Below are positions 8,542 through 17,623 of a DNA stretch of 64,000 bases, in pieces. The notes beneath the pieces were generated by a model. That model searched no databases, was not told where the DNA came from, and saw only the letters and a program-made list of their open reading frames with translations. A program made the translations under genes and the position numbers. The stretch is from an uncultured Clostridium sp. (lineage in GTDB: Bacteria > Bacillota > Clostridia > Lachnospirales > Lachnospiraceae). Where the stretch lies: the NCBI GenBank assembly GCA_934438135.1, contig CAKSBP010000015.1, positions 1 to 64,000 of the forward strand, written 5' to 3'. How positions within the stretch are numbered: position 1 is the stretch's first letter; every line of letters begins with the position of its first letter.

Positions 8542-10209
8542 ATGATTAATTATAAAAGATATAAAAGGGTTCCTGTCGTAGATTTTCCAGAACGTCAGTG
8601 GCCGAATAATGAGATTCAGAAAGCACCTATCTGGTGCAGCGTTGATTTGAGAGATGGAAACCAAGCTTTGATTGAGCCAATGGTAGTAAATGAGAAGATT
8701 GAGTTCTTCAACCATCTTGTAAAACTTGGATTTAAGGAAATTGAAATCGGTTTTCCATCTGCATCCCAGATTGAATTTGATTTCTTAAGACAGTTAGTAG
8801 ATAGAAATTTAATTCCAGATGATGTGAAAGTACAGGTTTTAACACAATGCAGGGAACACTTATTAAAGAGAACCTTTGAAGCAGTGGAAGGAATTAAAAA
8901 TGTAATTGTTCATATATATAATTCTACTTCTACTCTACAGCGTGATGTAGTATTTAATATGAGCCGTGAAGAGATTAAACAGATTGCAGTTGATGGCACT
9001 TTAATGGTAAAAGAATTTGCAAAAGACTTTCCGGGAAATGTTACATTAGAGTATTCACCAGAGAGTTTTACTGGTACCGAGCTTGATTATGCATTGGATG
9101 TCTGTGACACTGTAATCAGAACATGGGGCGGTACAAAGGAAAATCCAGTTATCATTAACCTTCCAGCAACTGTCGAAATGAACACACCAAATGTGTATGC
9201 TGACCAAATTGAATGGATGTCTACACATTTTGAGAACCGTGAAGCGGTTATTTTAAGCGTGCATCCTCATAATGACCGTGGTACAGCAGTAGCAGCTGCA
9301 GAGCTTGCCTTACTTGCCGGCTGTGATCGTATCGAGGGAACTTTATTTGGGAATGGTGAGAGAACCGGTAATGTAGATCTTCTAAACATTGCTTATAACA
9401 TGTTTTCACAGGGGATTGATCCGAAGTTAAACATTGAAAATGTAAATGAATCGATCGATATTTACGAGAGATGTAATAAGATACCAATACATATCCGCCA
9501 TCCATATGCTGGAAAGCTTGTATTTACTGCTTTTTCAGGCTCACATCAGGATGCAATCAACAAAGGCGTAAGAGCTATGCATGAGAGAAATCAGGATTAT
9601 TGGGAAGTTCCATATCTTCCGATTGATCCATCTGATGTTGGAAGGGTTTATGAACCGATTGTCAGAATTAACAGTCAGTCAGGTAAGGGTGGAGTTGCGT
9701 TCGTAATGGAAACCTACTATGGATTTAAACTGCCAAAAGGAATGCATAAAGAATTCGCTGATGTAATTCAGGTGATTGCTGAAGAGCATGGAGAAGTTGC
9801 ACCAGAAACTATTATGGCAGAATTTAAAAAGAATTATCTGGATAAGAAGGAACCACTTCATTTTGTACGATGCAAGGTAGAAGACTTATCTGATACAGAT
9901 GATGATTTTGATACACAGATAACAGTTGTTTTCCGTAATCATGGGGAGGAACAATCATTTACTGCAACCGGTAATGGTCCAATTGATGCCGTTCAGAGAG
10001 GGTTAAAAGAACAGCTTTCTATTGATATTAAAGTTCTTGACTATGATGAACATGCATTAAATTCAGGTTCTAACGCACAGGCAGCAGCATATATACATAT
10101 GTTAGATAAAGATACAAAGAAAGCAACTTACGGTGTTGGTATCAGTTCTAACATAACAAGGGCTTCGATACGTGCTATATTCAGTGCCGTAAACAGAATC
10201 CGTGAATAG
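8542..10209 (+). CDS. leuA: 2-isopropylmalate synthase (LeuA, type 2)
   Basis: LeuA condenses acetyl-CoA with 2-ketoisovalerate, the first committed step of leucine synthesis. The catalytic TIM barrel carries the substrate and metal motifs DLRDGNQAL near the N terminus and HPHNDRGTA. The C-terminal part is the leucine-sensing LeuA dimer domain, with ATGNGPIDAVQ and YGVGISSNITRAS. At 555 residues with the N-terminal extension (PVVDFPERQWP) it belongs to the type 2 subgroup. AGAAGGAGCGG lies just upstream of the ATG. The rest of the leucine pathway is not in the window. The terminator at 10253-10287 makes it a single-gene unit. Confidence 0.95.
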   Translation: MINYKRYKRVPVVDFPERQWPNNEIQKAPIWCSVDLRDGNQALIEPMVVNEKIEFFNHLVKLGFKEIEIGFPSASQIEFDFLRQLVDRNLIPDDVKVQVLTQCREHLLKRTFEAVEGIKNVIVHIYNSTSTLQRDVVFNMSREEIKQIAVDGTLMVKEFAKDFPGNVTLEYSPESFTGTELDYALDVCDTVIRTWGGTKENPVIINLPATVEMNTPNVYADQIEWMSTHFENREAVILSVHPHNDRGTAVAAAELALLAGCDRIEGTLFGNGERTGNVDLLNIAYNMFSQGIDPKLNIENVNESIDIYERCNKIPIHIRHPYAGKLVFTAFSGSHQDAINKGVRAMHERNQDYWEVPYLPIDPSDVGRVYEPIVRINSQSGKGGVAFVMETYYGFKLPKGMHKEFADVIQVIAEEHGEVAPETIMAEFKKNYLDKKEPLHFVRCKVEDLSDTDDDFDTQITVVFRNHGEEQSFTATGNGPIDAVQRGLKEQLSIDIKVLDYDEHALNSGSNAQAAAYIHMLDKDTKKATYGVGISSNITRASIRAIFSAVNRIRE

Positions 10210-10252
10210 TAAATGAGATTGCCAGCGGAAAGCTGACAGTTCAGATAAAACA

Positions 10253-10287
10253 AAGAGTGGGATTTGTTAAAATCCCGCTCGTTTGTG
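10253..10287 (+). terminator. Terminator after leuA
   Basis: GAGTGGGATTT pairs with AAATCCCGCTC (one wobble) around a short loop, followed by GTTTGTG. The stem is strong, the T-tract short. Confidence 0.75.
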
Positions 10288-10328
10288 TATTATAAGAAAA
10301 GAATGGTTTGTAGAAAGGACATTGTCAG

Positions 10329-10721
10329 ATGAAAAAAGTAATTACCTATGGAACTTACGATTTGTTACATGTAGGACATATCAATTTATTAAGAAGAGCG
10401 AAAGAGCTTGGAGATTATTTAATTGTTGTATTATCAACGGATGAGTTTAATGCATTAAAACATAAAACAGCATATCATTGCTATGAAGATCGTAAAATAA
10501 TTTTAGAATCTATTAAATATGTAGATGAGGTAATTCCAGAATATAATTGGGAACAGAAAATTAAAGATGTTCAGGATAATAATGTTGATATCTTTGTTAT
10601 GGGCGATGACTGGAAAGGACAGTTCGACTTCTTAAAAGATTATTGTGAGGTTGTATATCTTCCTAGAACAGAAGGAATTTCAACTACAAAAATCAAAAAC
10701 GATTTACACATGGGTGTATAA
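10329..10721 (+). CDS. tagD: Glycerol-3-phosphate cytidylyltransferase (TagD)
   Basis: TagD makes CDP-glycerol from CTP and sn-glycerol-3-phosphate, the precursor of poly(glycerol-phosphate) wall polymers. The nucleotidyltransferase signature GTYDLLHVGH is at residues 8-17 (HxGH His14 and His17) and RTEGISTTKIK is at 113-123, both hallmarks. At 130 residues it has the normal length. The ATG follows GAAAGGACATTGTCAG. It is the first gene of a block containing two glycerophosphotransferases, and its stop is followed after one base by the next start. Confidence 0.95.
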   Translation: MKKVITYGTYDLLHVGHINLLRRAKELGDYLIVVLSTDEFNALKHKTAYHCYEDRKIILESIKYVDEVIPEYNWEQKIKDVQDNNVDIFVMGDDWKGQFDFLKDYCEVVYLPRTEGISTTKIKNDLHMGV

Positions 10722-10722
10722 T

Positions 10723-11574
10723 ATGAAAGAACTTTCCAATGAGTTGAAAAATAAAAAGCTTTTTCTGCTCGATATTGATGGGACTATCAGCTTTGACAGT
10801 ACGCTTTTTGAAGGCTCGATGGAGTTTTTCCATGAAGTGGAGAGACGTCAGAGAAACTGTGTATTCATTACGAATAATTCTACCAGAAGCATTTCTGGTT
10901 ATGTGGAGAAGTTCACAAAAATGGGCGTGAAAGTGGATGAACGCAGTTTCCTGACATCTTCTTATGCTTCTGCTGTATATTTGAAGGAAAAGTACCAGCA
11001 GGAACTTTTATTTGCAGCAGGAACTCAGTCTTTTATTCAGGAATTAAGGGAGTTTGGACTTCGGGTAACAGAGGATAAGCGGAAACTTGAGATTAAGGCA
11101 GTTATAGTTGGATTTGATAATGAACTGACCTATCAGAAAGTTCAGGATGTATGTGAACTGCTAGAGACCCGAGATGTGGATTATATTGCAACAAATCCGG
11201 ATCTGGCATGTCCGGTTGGCTTTGGATATGTGCCGGACTGCGGAGCAATTTGTCTGATGATTGAACAGGCGGCAAAGCGAAAGCCGCTTTTTATCGGAAA
11301 GCCAAATCCGTTGATGGTGGAAATGTCTATGAAACGTTTTGGATGTTCCAGAGAAGAAACGGTTGTAATTGGTGATCGTTTGTATACGGATATTGCCAGT
11401 GGTAACCGTGCAGGAGTAGATACAGTTGTAGTATTTACTGGGGAAACGAAGAAAGAGGATTTGAAGGATACGGAATTTCCACCTTCTTATTACTGTGATA
11501 GTATTCTTGATATCTATCATGTTTTGACAGAGAAAGAAGAAACGACAAGGTGTAACTATGAAAAAATGGATTAA
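10723..11574 (+). CDS. HAD-superfamily phosphatase, class IIA (NagD/AraL-like)
   Basis: A cytoplasmic HAD phosphatase of 283 residues. Motif I is DIDGT with catalytic Asp17 and Asp19, motif II is ITNNS, the motif III lysine lies in FIGKPNP, and motif IV is GDRLYTDI. The substrate-capping insert lies in the middle, as in NagD, AraL and glycerol-phosphate phosphatases. The chosen ATG directly follows tagD; an in-frame ATG at 10645 inside tagD gives an unconserved extension. It overlaps the next gene by 17 bases. The context suggests it could adjust the glycerol-phosphate or CDP-glycerol pool, but the substrate is not shown by the sequence. Confidence 0.88.
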   Translation: MKELSNELKNKKLFLLDIDGTISFDSTLFEGSMEFFHEVERRQRNCVFITNNSTRSISGYVEKFTKMGVKVDERSFLTSSYASAVYLKEKYQQELLFAAGTQSFIQELREFGLRVTEDKRKLEIKAVIVGFDNELTYQKVQDVCELLETRDVDYIATNPDLACPVGFGYVPDCGAICLMIEQAAKRKPLFIGKPNPLMVEMSMKRFGCSREETVVIGDRLYTDIASGNRAGVDTVVVFTGETKKEDLKDTEFPPSYYCDSILDIYHVLTEKEETTRCNYEKMD

Positions 11575-12742
11575 AAAATTAGGAAAAACAGCATTTCTTT
11601 TCCTATATAATATAGAAAGAACCTGTCTTCCTGTGAAAAAGAATGTGATTCTTTTTGAAAGTAATGTAGGAAGAAATTATACTGGAAATCCGAAAGCGAT
11701 TTATGAAGAAATGGTAAAGCAGGGACTGGATCAGAAATACCAGTGCATATTCAGCCTGGAAAATACGAATACACCAGTTCCAGGAGCTGCCAGAAAAGTA
11801 AAACGTCTAAGGCTTTCCTATTTTTATTATATGGCAGTTGCAAAAGTGTGGGTCAGTGATTCCAGGCTTCCCGAATTTATTGTAAAACGAAAAGAAACCA
11901 AATACATTCAAACCTGGCATGGAACTCCGCTTAAAAAGCTGGCTTTGGATTTGGACAGCATCCATATGGATGGAGAATCCAGTCTGGAAGAGTATAAGTT
12001 CAAATTTAAAGAAAACAGTAGTACTTGGGATTATTTGATTTCTCAGAATAAATTCAGTAGTAATGTATTCCGGAGATGTTTTGCATTTAAGAAAGAAATG
12101 TTGGAAACTGGTTATCCAAGAAACGATGTGCTGTTTCAGAAAAACAATGAAGAAGATATACGGAAATTGAAAGAAAAGTTTCAGATTCCATTAAATAAGA
12201 AAGTACTTCTTTATGCACCAACCTGGCGGGATGATCAGTTTTATGGGGAAAATCAGTATAAGTTTACTAGTAATATAGACTATGATTTGATGGAGAAAGA
12301 ACTGAGCCAGGAATATGTACTTTTAGTAAAGTGCCATTATCTTGTAAAGGATCGGATTGACTGGAGTAAGTATAAAGGTTTTATTTATTCCTTTGGTTCC
12401 GAATGCGATATTGCAGAATTGTATCTGATTGCGGATCAGATGATAACAGATTATTCTTCCGTTATGTTTGACTATAGTCTGCTGAAGCGGCCGATGTTTT
12501 TCTTTGCGTATGATTTGGAATGCTACAAAGATGAGCTAAGAGGGTTTTATTTTGATTATCTTGGAGAGATTCCGGGACCGGTATCTCAGACTACAGAAGA
12601 ATTAATCCGGGATATTTACCAGTATCAATCAAAAGACTATCAGGAGAAATATGATTTATTTACTGATAAATTTAATACGTTTGATGATGGTAAAGCATCA
12701 AAGAGGATTGTGGAATGCATAGAAAAACTAGTACAATTATAA
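11558..12742 (+). CDS. CDP-glycerol glycerophosphotransferase family protein (TagB/TagF-like) 1
   Basis: This 394-residue GT-B enzyme should transfer glycerol-phosphate from CDP-glycerol to a membrane-linked wall-polymer acceptor on the inner face of the membrane. Family motifs are present: QTWHGTPLKKL (catalytic His), APTWRDDQ, VKCHYLVKD and ITDYSSVMFDYSLLKRPMFF, followed by the AYDLE...RGFYFDY segment. The N terminus is basic and amphipathic, which fits peripheral membrane binding. It overlaps the HAD gene by 17 bases. Whether it primes (TagB-like) or polymerises (TagF-like) cannot be decided; the short length favours a single transferase domain. Confidence 0.9.
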   Translation: MKKWIKKLGKTAFLFLYNIERTCLPVKKNVILFESNVGRNYTGNPKAIYEEMVKQGLDQKYQCIFSLENTNTPVPGAARKVKRLRLSYFYYMAVAKVWVSDSRLPEFIVKRKETKYIQTWHGTPLKKLALDLDSIHMDGESSLEEYKFKFKENSSTWDYLISQNKFSSNVFRRCFAFKKEMLETGYPRNDVLFQKNNEEDIRKLKEKFQIPLNKKVLLYAPTWRDDQFYGENQYKFTSNIDYDLMEKELSQEYVLLVKCHYLVKDRIDWSKYKGFIYSFGSECDIAELYLIADQMITDYSSVMFDYSLLKRPMFFFAYDLECYKDELRGFYFDYLGEIPGPVSQTTEELIRDIYQYQSKDYQEKYDLFTDKFNTFDDGKASKRIVECIEKLVQL

Positions 12743-12772
12743 TCTGGCAGGAAATAAAGGAAGGGTTTCATT

Positions 12773-13897
12773 ATGAAGAAAATAGGATATCTTATTTTTG
12801 CCGTATTCTTTTCTTTCTTTCGTCTATTCCCACGAAAGAAGAATAAGGTTTTTTGTATTATGACTCATGATGGCAGTGATGGAAGCAGTGTGGGAGTAGT
12901 GGTACAGGCATTAAAACAGCGGAATGAAAAATATGAATTTCATTATCTGAAGAAGGCAGAGCGAGAATCGGTGAAGCAGCATAAGCTGACTCAGTTTTTG
13001 TCCTTCTTTTTGGTAAAGCCTTATCATTTGGCAACATCTTCTGTTGTAATGTTAGATAATGTGTTTTTACCGATGGCATATTTAAAATTCGCAAAAGATG
13101 TAAAAGTGGTACAGTTATGGCATGGAACCGGCACTATTAAAAAATTTGGACAGGATGTAAATACTGGTGAACTGAAAGAACTGGAGAAGAGGGCGAATAG
13201 TACAATTACACATTTAGTGGTGAATTCGGAATATACGAAAGAACAGTACAGCCATGCATTTGGCTTGGAAAAGAGCAGAATTTTCTCATGGGGACTTCCG
13301 AGAACGGATGAAATGTTTTCAGAGGAGATTACAAAGAAAAAGACAGAGCACTTTTATCAGAAATTTCCTGAATTAAAGGATAAAAAGCTGGTTTTATATG
13401 CACCTACATTCCGTGATGATGAGGTAAATGAACCAAAATTGTGTCTGGATTTAGAAAAGCTTATGAAAGAAACCGATTCCAACACGGTTTATTTGTTAAA
13501 ACTTCATCCATTCGTAGCAGCAAACTTTAATATAGAAGGAATTTCTTCAGAACGAGTAAAGAATGTATCTTTTTATCAGGATATTAATACATTATTAATG
13601 GTGTCTGATGTGCTGATTACAGATTATTCCTCAATTATCTTTGAATATTGTGTGTTAGAAAAACCAATGATTTTCTATGCCTATGATTTAGAAAAGTTCA
13701 GTAAACAAGGAAGAGGTTTTTATGAACCGTATAAAGAATATGTACCAGGTCCAATTGCTAGGACAACAGAAGATATTATACAGATATTGAATAAAAATTC
13801 TTATGATTTTGAAAGAATTGTTTTATTTAAGAAAAAAAGCTATCAGTACCTGGATGGACAGGCAATTAATAGATTAATCAAGAATATTTTTGAATAA
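12773..13897 (+). CDS. CDP-glycerol glycerophosphotransferase family protein 2
   Basis: A second 374-residue member of the same family, clearly divergent from its neighbour. Motifs: LWHGTGTIKKFG (catalytic His), YAPTFRDDE, LKLHPF, ITDYSSIIFEYCVLEKPMIF and GRGFYEPY. The first 20 residues are hydrophobic and basic (IGYLIFAVFFSFFRLFPRKKN), likely a membrane-binding helix. It starts 30 bases after the previous gene with a GGAAGGGTTTCATT upstream region. Two different transferases in tandem fit a primer plus polymerase pair, or chains of two repeat types; this is inference. Confidence 0.9.
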   Translation: MKKIGYLIFAVFFSFFRLFPRKKNKVFCIMTHDGSDGSSVGVVVQALKQRNEKYEFHYLKKAERESVKQHKLTQFLSFFLVKPYHLATSSVVMLDNVFLPMAYLKFAKDVKVVQLWHGTGTIKKFGQDVNTGELKELEKRANSTITHLVVNSEYTKEQYSHAFGLEKSRIFSWGLPRTDEMFSEEITKKKTEHFYQKFPELKDKKLVLYAPTFRDDEVNEPKLCLDLEKLMKETDSNTVYLLKLHPFVAANFNIEGISSERVKNVSFYQDINTLLMVSDVLITDYSSIIFEYCVLEKPMIFYAYDLEKFSKQGRGFYEPYKEYVPGPIARTTEDIIQILNKNSYDFERIVLFKKKSYQYLDGQAINRLIKNIFE

Positions 13898-14286
13898 CCA
13901 TACAAAGTATAGAAGAAACATGCTAAAACAAGAAATGTATGGAAAGAACATTAAAAATATACAAAAAAATTTATGCGGAAAGATGCAGAACAAATATAAA
14001 ATGTGTCTTTCCCTTTGCTTTATTGTCGAAAATACTCACAATAAGACAATCACTTTTTTGTCTAACATATGGAAAAATTTCGAGAGAAATGTTACAATAT
14101 ACTCGCATTAATTAAGAAGGGGGAATTAATTAATGTTACATAGACAACTTGAATAGATACTAGATGTGAGAGGAACTAATGTAAGATAAGAAGAAAAGTT
14201 ACTAATGAGAATAATAAGGTGGTTAATATGACAATCACAAGGTGTTATAACATATTACAACACCTTGAAAGTATCATCAAAAATAC
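13898..14286. other. Intergenic region between convergent wall-polymer genes and typA
   Basis: This 389-base stretch holds no gene I can support with confidence. It has two tiny frames with good ribosome sites on the plus strand (14133-14156 and 14228-14314) and two inverted repeats (14238-14267 and 14270-14289). No clear T-tract terminator was seen for the glycerophosphotransferase gene on its left. Confidence 0.6.
14238..14267. repeat. Perfect 9-base inverted repeat, possible typA terminator hairpin
   Basis: CAAGGTGTT and AACACCTTG flank a 12-base AT-rich loop, about 20 bases past the typA stop on the minus strand. Neither strand has a T-run after it, so terminator function is uncertain. 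Confidence 0.45.
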
Positions 14287-16119
14287 TTATTTGCCATTTC
14301 GTTTTGAACGATAACGTTCTGTACTATCTAAGATTTTCTTTCGTATTCTTAAAGAAACAGGAGTTACCTCAAGTAATTCATCTGTATCAATATATTCCAG
14401 AGCCTGTTCCAAACTTAATATTCTAGGTGTAGTTAGACGAAGGGATTCATCCGCACTGGAAGAACGTGTGTTAGTTAACTGTTTACGTTTGCAGACATTA
14501 ACTTCAATATCTTCTGGTTTAGCACTTTGTCCAATAATCATACCACTGTAGACTTTTTCACCAGGTCCGATAAATAATGTACCTCGTTCCTGTGCATTGA
14601 ATAGTCCGTAAGTAATGGATTCACCTGTTTCAAAAGCAATAAGGGAACCTGTTTTACGATACTGGATTTCACCTTTATAAGGACCGTAGCTATCGAAGAC
14701 AGTATTGATAATACCATTACCTTTTGTATCTGTCATGAATTCATTACGATATCCGATAAGTCCTCTGGAAGGAATTAAAAATTCAAGTCTTTGGTAACCG
14801 CCATTTGCATGGGACATATTCTGAAGTTCACCTTTACGCTGACTTAATTTATCAATGACAGTACCGGAGTATTCTTCAGGAACATCGATAAATGCACGTT
14901 CCATAGGTTCGAGTTTTCTGCCTCTTTCATCTTCTTTAAAAATAACTTCAGCTTTTGATACGGCAAACTCATAGCCTTCACGACGCATGTTTTCGATTAA
15001 TACGGATAAGTGTAATTCACCACGTCCGGAAACCTTATAACTTTCTGTAGTTGCGGTTTCTTCGACACGAAGAGAAACATCAGTATTAAGTTCTCTAAAC
15101 AATCTTTCACGTAAATGTCTTGATGTTACGAATTTTCCTTCACGGCCTGCTAATGGACTATCATTTACCATGAAAGTCATAGAAAGCGTTGGCTCAGAAA
15201 TTTTCTGGAATGTGATAGGAACCGGGTTTTCAGGGGAACAGATTGTGTCACCGATATGCAGGTCACTAATACCTGAGATAGCGACGAGAGAACCCATAGA
15301 AGCTTCATTTACTTCTACTTTTTTTAATCCGTCAAATTCATAAAGTTTGCTGATACGCACTTTATTAAATTTATCAGGGTCATGGTGGTTTACAATTACG
15401 ACATCTTGGTTGACTTTAAGAGTACCATTGTCGATTTTACCGATACCGATACGACCGACATACTCATTATAATCAATGGTACTGATTAATACCTGGGTAG
15501 CAGCATCCGGATCACCTGTTGGAGCAGGGATATAATCGATAATCTTTTCAAATAAAGGTTTCATATCAATTGGCTTGTCATTTAAGTCAGCTAATGCATA
15601 TCCTGCTTTTGCAGAAGCAAAAACAAATGGACAGTCAAGCTGCTCGTCTGATGCATCGAGATCTAAAAAGAGTTCTAGTACATCATCAATAACTTCAGCA
15701 GGACGAGCTTCTGGGCGATCGATTTTATTAATACAAACGATTACCGGAAGATTAAGAGCAAGGGCTTTCTGAAGAACAAATTTTGTTTGTGGCATTGGGC
15801 CTTCAAAGGCATCCACGACTAAAATAACCCCATTTACCATCTTCAGAACACGTTCTACTTCACCACCGAAATCGGCATGTCCAGGGGTATCAATAATGTT
15901 GATTTTTATATCATGGTACTGTACAGCAGTATTTTTAGAAAGAATCGTTATTCCACGTTCTCGCTCAATGTCATTAGAGTCCATGACACGTTCCTGAACT
16001 GCCTGGTTGGAACGGAAAACACCGCTCTGCTTGAGCAATTCATCCACGAGTGTTGTTTTACCATGGTCTACGTGGGCAATAATTGCTATATTTCTTACAT
16101 CTTTTCTTGTAGTTATCAT
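14287..16119 (-). CDS. typA: TypA/BipA ribosome-associated translational GTPase
   Basis: TypA is an EF-G-like GTPase that binds the 70S ribosome and helps assembly and growth under stress. The G-domain starts almost at once: AHVDHGKTT (G1), ERERGITI (switch I), DTPGHADFGGEVER (G3) and NKID (G4). The EF-Tu-like domain 2, the two EF-G-like domains and the TypA-specific C-terminal domain follow. At 610 residues it has full length. An AAGGAGG site precedes the start on the minus strand. It is monocistronic and convergent with the wall-polymer genes. Confidence 0.96.
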   Translation of the reverse strand: MITTRKDVRNIAIIAHVDHGKTTLVDELLKQSGVFRSNQAVQERVMDSNDIERERGITILSKNTAVQYHDIKINIIDTPGHADFGGEVERVLKMVNGVILVVDAFEGPMPQTKFVLQKALALNLPVIVCINKIDRPEARPAEVIDDVLELFLDLDASDEQLDCPFVFASAKAGYALADLNDKPIDMKPLFEKIIDYIPAPTGDPDAATQVLISTIDYNEYVGRIGIGKIDNGTLKVNQDVVIVNHHDPDKFNKVRISKLYEFDGLKKVEVNEASMGSLVAISGISDLHIGDTICSPENPVPITFQKISEPTLSMTFMVNDSPLAGREGKFVTSRHLRERLFRELNTDVSLRVEETATTESYKVSGRGELHLSVLIENMRREGYEFAVSKAEVIFKEDERGRKLEPMERAFIDVPEEYSGTVIDKLSQRKGELQNMSHANGGYQRLEFLIPSRGLIGYRNEFMTDTKGNGIINTVFDSYGPYKGEIQYRKTGSLIAFETGESITYGLFNAQERGTLFIGPGEKVYSGMIIGQSAKPEDIEVNVCKRKQLTNTRSSSADESLRLTTPRILSLEQALEYIDTDELLEVTPVSLRIRKKILDSTERYRSKRNGK

Positions 16120-16163
16120 AGCGACCTCCTTGTGATTACAAGTGTAAGCTTATTAACTTAAAC

Positions 16164-16191
16164 ATTGTATCACATACGAAAAAATTTACAA
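16164..16191 (-). promoter_or_regulatory. Probable typA promoter
   Basis: On the minus strand TTGTAA is followed after 16 bases by TACAAT, about 45 bases before the typA start. Confidence 0.5.
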
Positions 16192-16295
16192 GAGTTTTGT
16201 TCTAAAAAGGAGTTAGTGTGCATATATATAATAATGAAAATTATTAAAATACAATTTAGCTTGGCTAAACAGAAAAAGAGAGGAGTTATACAATA

Positions 16296-16928
16296 ATGAC
16301 AGATAAAATATTTGAAAACAATCAGGTTACGATAGCAGGTAAAGTTCAGGGGGAATTTAGACACAGCCACGATGTATTCGGAGAGGGGTTTTACATTTTG
16401 GATGTGAAAGTAAATCGTCTGAGCAGTTCGGATGATGTGATTCCTTTGATGGTTTCCGATCGTCTTGTTGACGTAAAGGAAAACCTTGATGGAAAAATGA
16501 TTGAAGTGACCGGACAATTCCGTTCTTATAACCGCCATGAGGAGAACAGGAATCGTCTGATGCTTTCTGTATTTGTTAGAGAGTTTACAGTATGCGATGA
16601 TGATTATGTAAGCCAGAAACCAAATTATATTTATCTGGATGGTTTTATCTGTAAACATCCTATTTATAGGAAGACACCATTAGGAAGGGAAATTGCCGAT
16701 TTGCTCCTGGCAGTAAACCGTCCATATGGAAAATCTGACTACATTCCATGTATCTGCTGGGGGAGAAATGCCAGATATGCGGAAAAATTTGAAGTCGGTG
16801 GACGTATTCAGATTTGGGGCAGAATTCAGAGCCGTGAATATCAGAAAAAAATCACGGAGGAAGAAGTCGAGAGACGTGTTGCATATGAAGTTTCTGTCAG
16901 TAAGTTAGAGTATATGGGCGAAGAATAA
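16296..16928 (+). CDS. Single-stranded DNA-binding-like protein with two OB-fold halves
   Basis: The 210-residue protein resembles SSB/PriB-type OB-fold proteins. Residues about 8-100 (NQVTIAGKVQGEFR, then IEVTGQFRSYN) and about 107-205 (NYIYLDGFICKHPIYRKTPLGREIADLLLAVN, then GGRIQIWGRIQSREY) look like two successive OB folds. The second is the more SSB-like, with the TPLGREIADLLLAVNR segment. It lacks the acidic C-terminal tip of a canonical SSB, ending SKLEYMGEE. An AGAGGAG site precedes the ATG. It probably binds single-stranded DNA, and the main replicative ssb gene is likely elsewhere. Confidence 0.75.
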   Translation: MTDKIFENNQVTIAGKVQGEFRHSHDVFGEGFYILDVKVNRLSSSDDVIPLMVSDRLVDVKENLDGKMIEVTGQFRSYNRHEENRNRLMLSVFVREFTVCDDDYVSQKPNYIYLDGFICKHPIYRKTPLGREIADLLLAVNRPYGKSDYIPCICWGRNARYAEKFEVGGRIQIWGRIQSREYQKKITEEEVERRVAYEVSVSKLEYMGEE

Positions 16929-17064
16929 GCACATCGTCGCTTGTTTTATAAAAAGATAGATTTTTTTTATAGCTTATGATACAATAGAATCTGTTTCAAT
17001 ATTATGGAAGTACTTTGTACATAGCCTGTTGTATATGAAATAGGCTGTATTCAGGAGGCTTAAG

Positions 17065-17556
17065 ATGAATAAGAAAATAGTTCAGGTCTATTGTGGAAAA
17101 GGAAAAGGAAAAACAACAGCAGCAGTTGGACAGTGTATTCGTGCTGCAAGTATGGGATGTGAAGTCATTATCATACAGTTTTTAAAAGGCAGGGATGCAG
17201 AGGAGTTTTCTTTTTTAAGCAAGCTGGAACCGGATATAAAGTTATTTCGTTTTGAGAAGGAACAAGAATATTATAAAGATTTGACCGAGGAACAGCAGAA
17301 CGAGGAAAAACAAAATATTATTAATGGATTTAATTTCGCCAGAAAAGTAATAGAAACCGGAGGCTGCGATGTGCTGGTTTTAGATGAGGTCTTAGGACTA
17401 ATCGAACTTGGCATTATAACAAACGAAGATCTGATAAAGCTGATACAGCTTAGGGATGATTATGTGAAATTAGTTATGACGGGACAGAATCTTTCCGATG
17501 AACTGGCTCAGTATGTCGATATGATTTCAGAGATTAGACCAATTAAAGAATTATAG
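17065..17556 (+). CDS. cobO: Cob(I)yrinic acid a,c-diamide adenosyltransferase-like (CobO/BtuR family)
   Basis: A P-loop protein of 163 residues with GKGKGKTTAA at residues 11-20, IIIQFLKGR and the Walker B-like VLVLDEVLGLIELG, all typical of the CobO/BtuR adenosyltransferase family. These enzymes attach the adenosyl group of ATP to cobalt in corrinoids. It is slightly shorter than typical CobO (about 170-200 residues). CAGGAGGC precedes the ATG. No other cobalamin gene or cobalamin riboswitch is near, so its exact corrinoid substrate is uncertain. Confidence 0.82.
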   Translation: MNKKIVQVYCGKGKGKTTAAVGQCIRAASMGCEVIIIQFLKGRDAEEFSFLSKLEPDIKLFRFEKEQEYYKDLTEEQQNEEKQNIINGFNFARKVIETGGCDVLVLDEVLGLIELGIITNEDLIKLIQLRDDYVKLVMTGQNLSDELAQYVDMISEIRPIKEL

Positions 17557-17566
17557 AAATTATGTG

Positions 17567-17595
17567 TTGACAAACCATATATGGAATGCTAACAT
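17567..17595 (+). promoter_or_regulatory. Promoter of the dapA-dapB lysine operon
   Basis: A perfect TTGACA at 17567-17572, a 17-base spacer and TAACAT at 17590-17595, about 30 bases before the riboswitch. Confidence 0.8.
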
Positions 17596-17623
17596 AAAAA
17601 AATAATGAAAAAATTTTTTCAAA

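Noticed and set aside
13890..14111. 73-codon plus-strand frame after the second glycerophosphotransferase
   Set aside because: It starts inside the previous gene, is Asn/Lys-rich, resembles no family and has no good ribosome site.
16170..16658. 162-codon minus-strand frame opposite the OB-fold gene
   Set aside because: It overlaps a better-supported gene, and its composition looks like the reverse of coding sequence.
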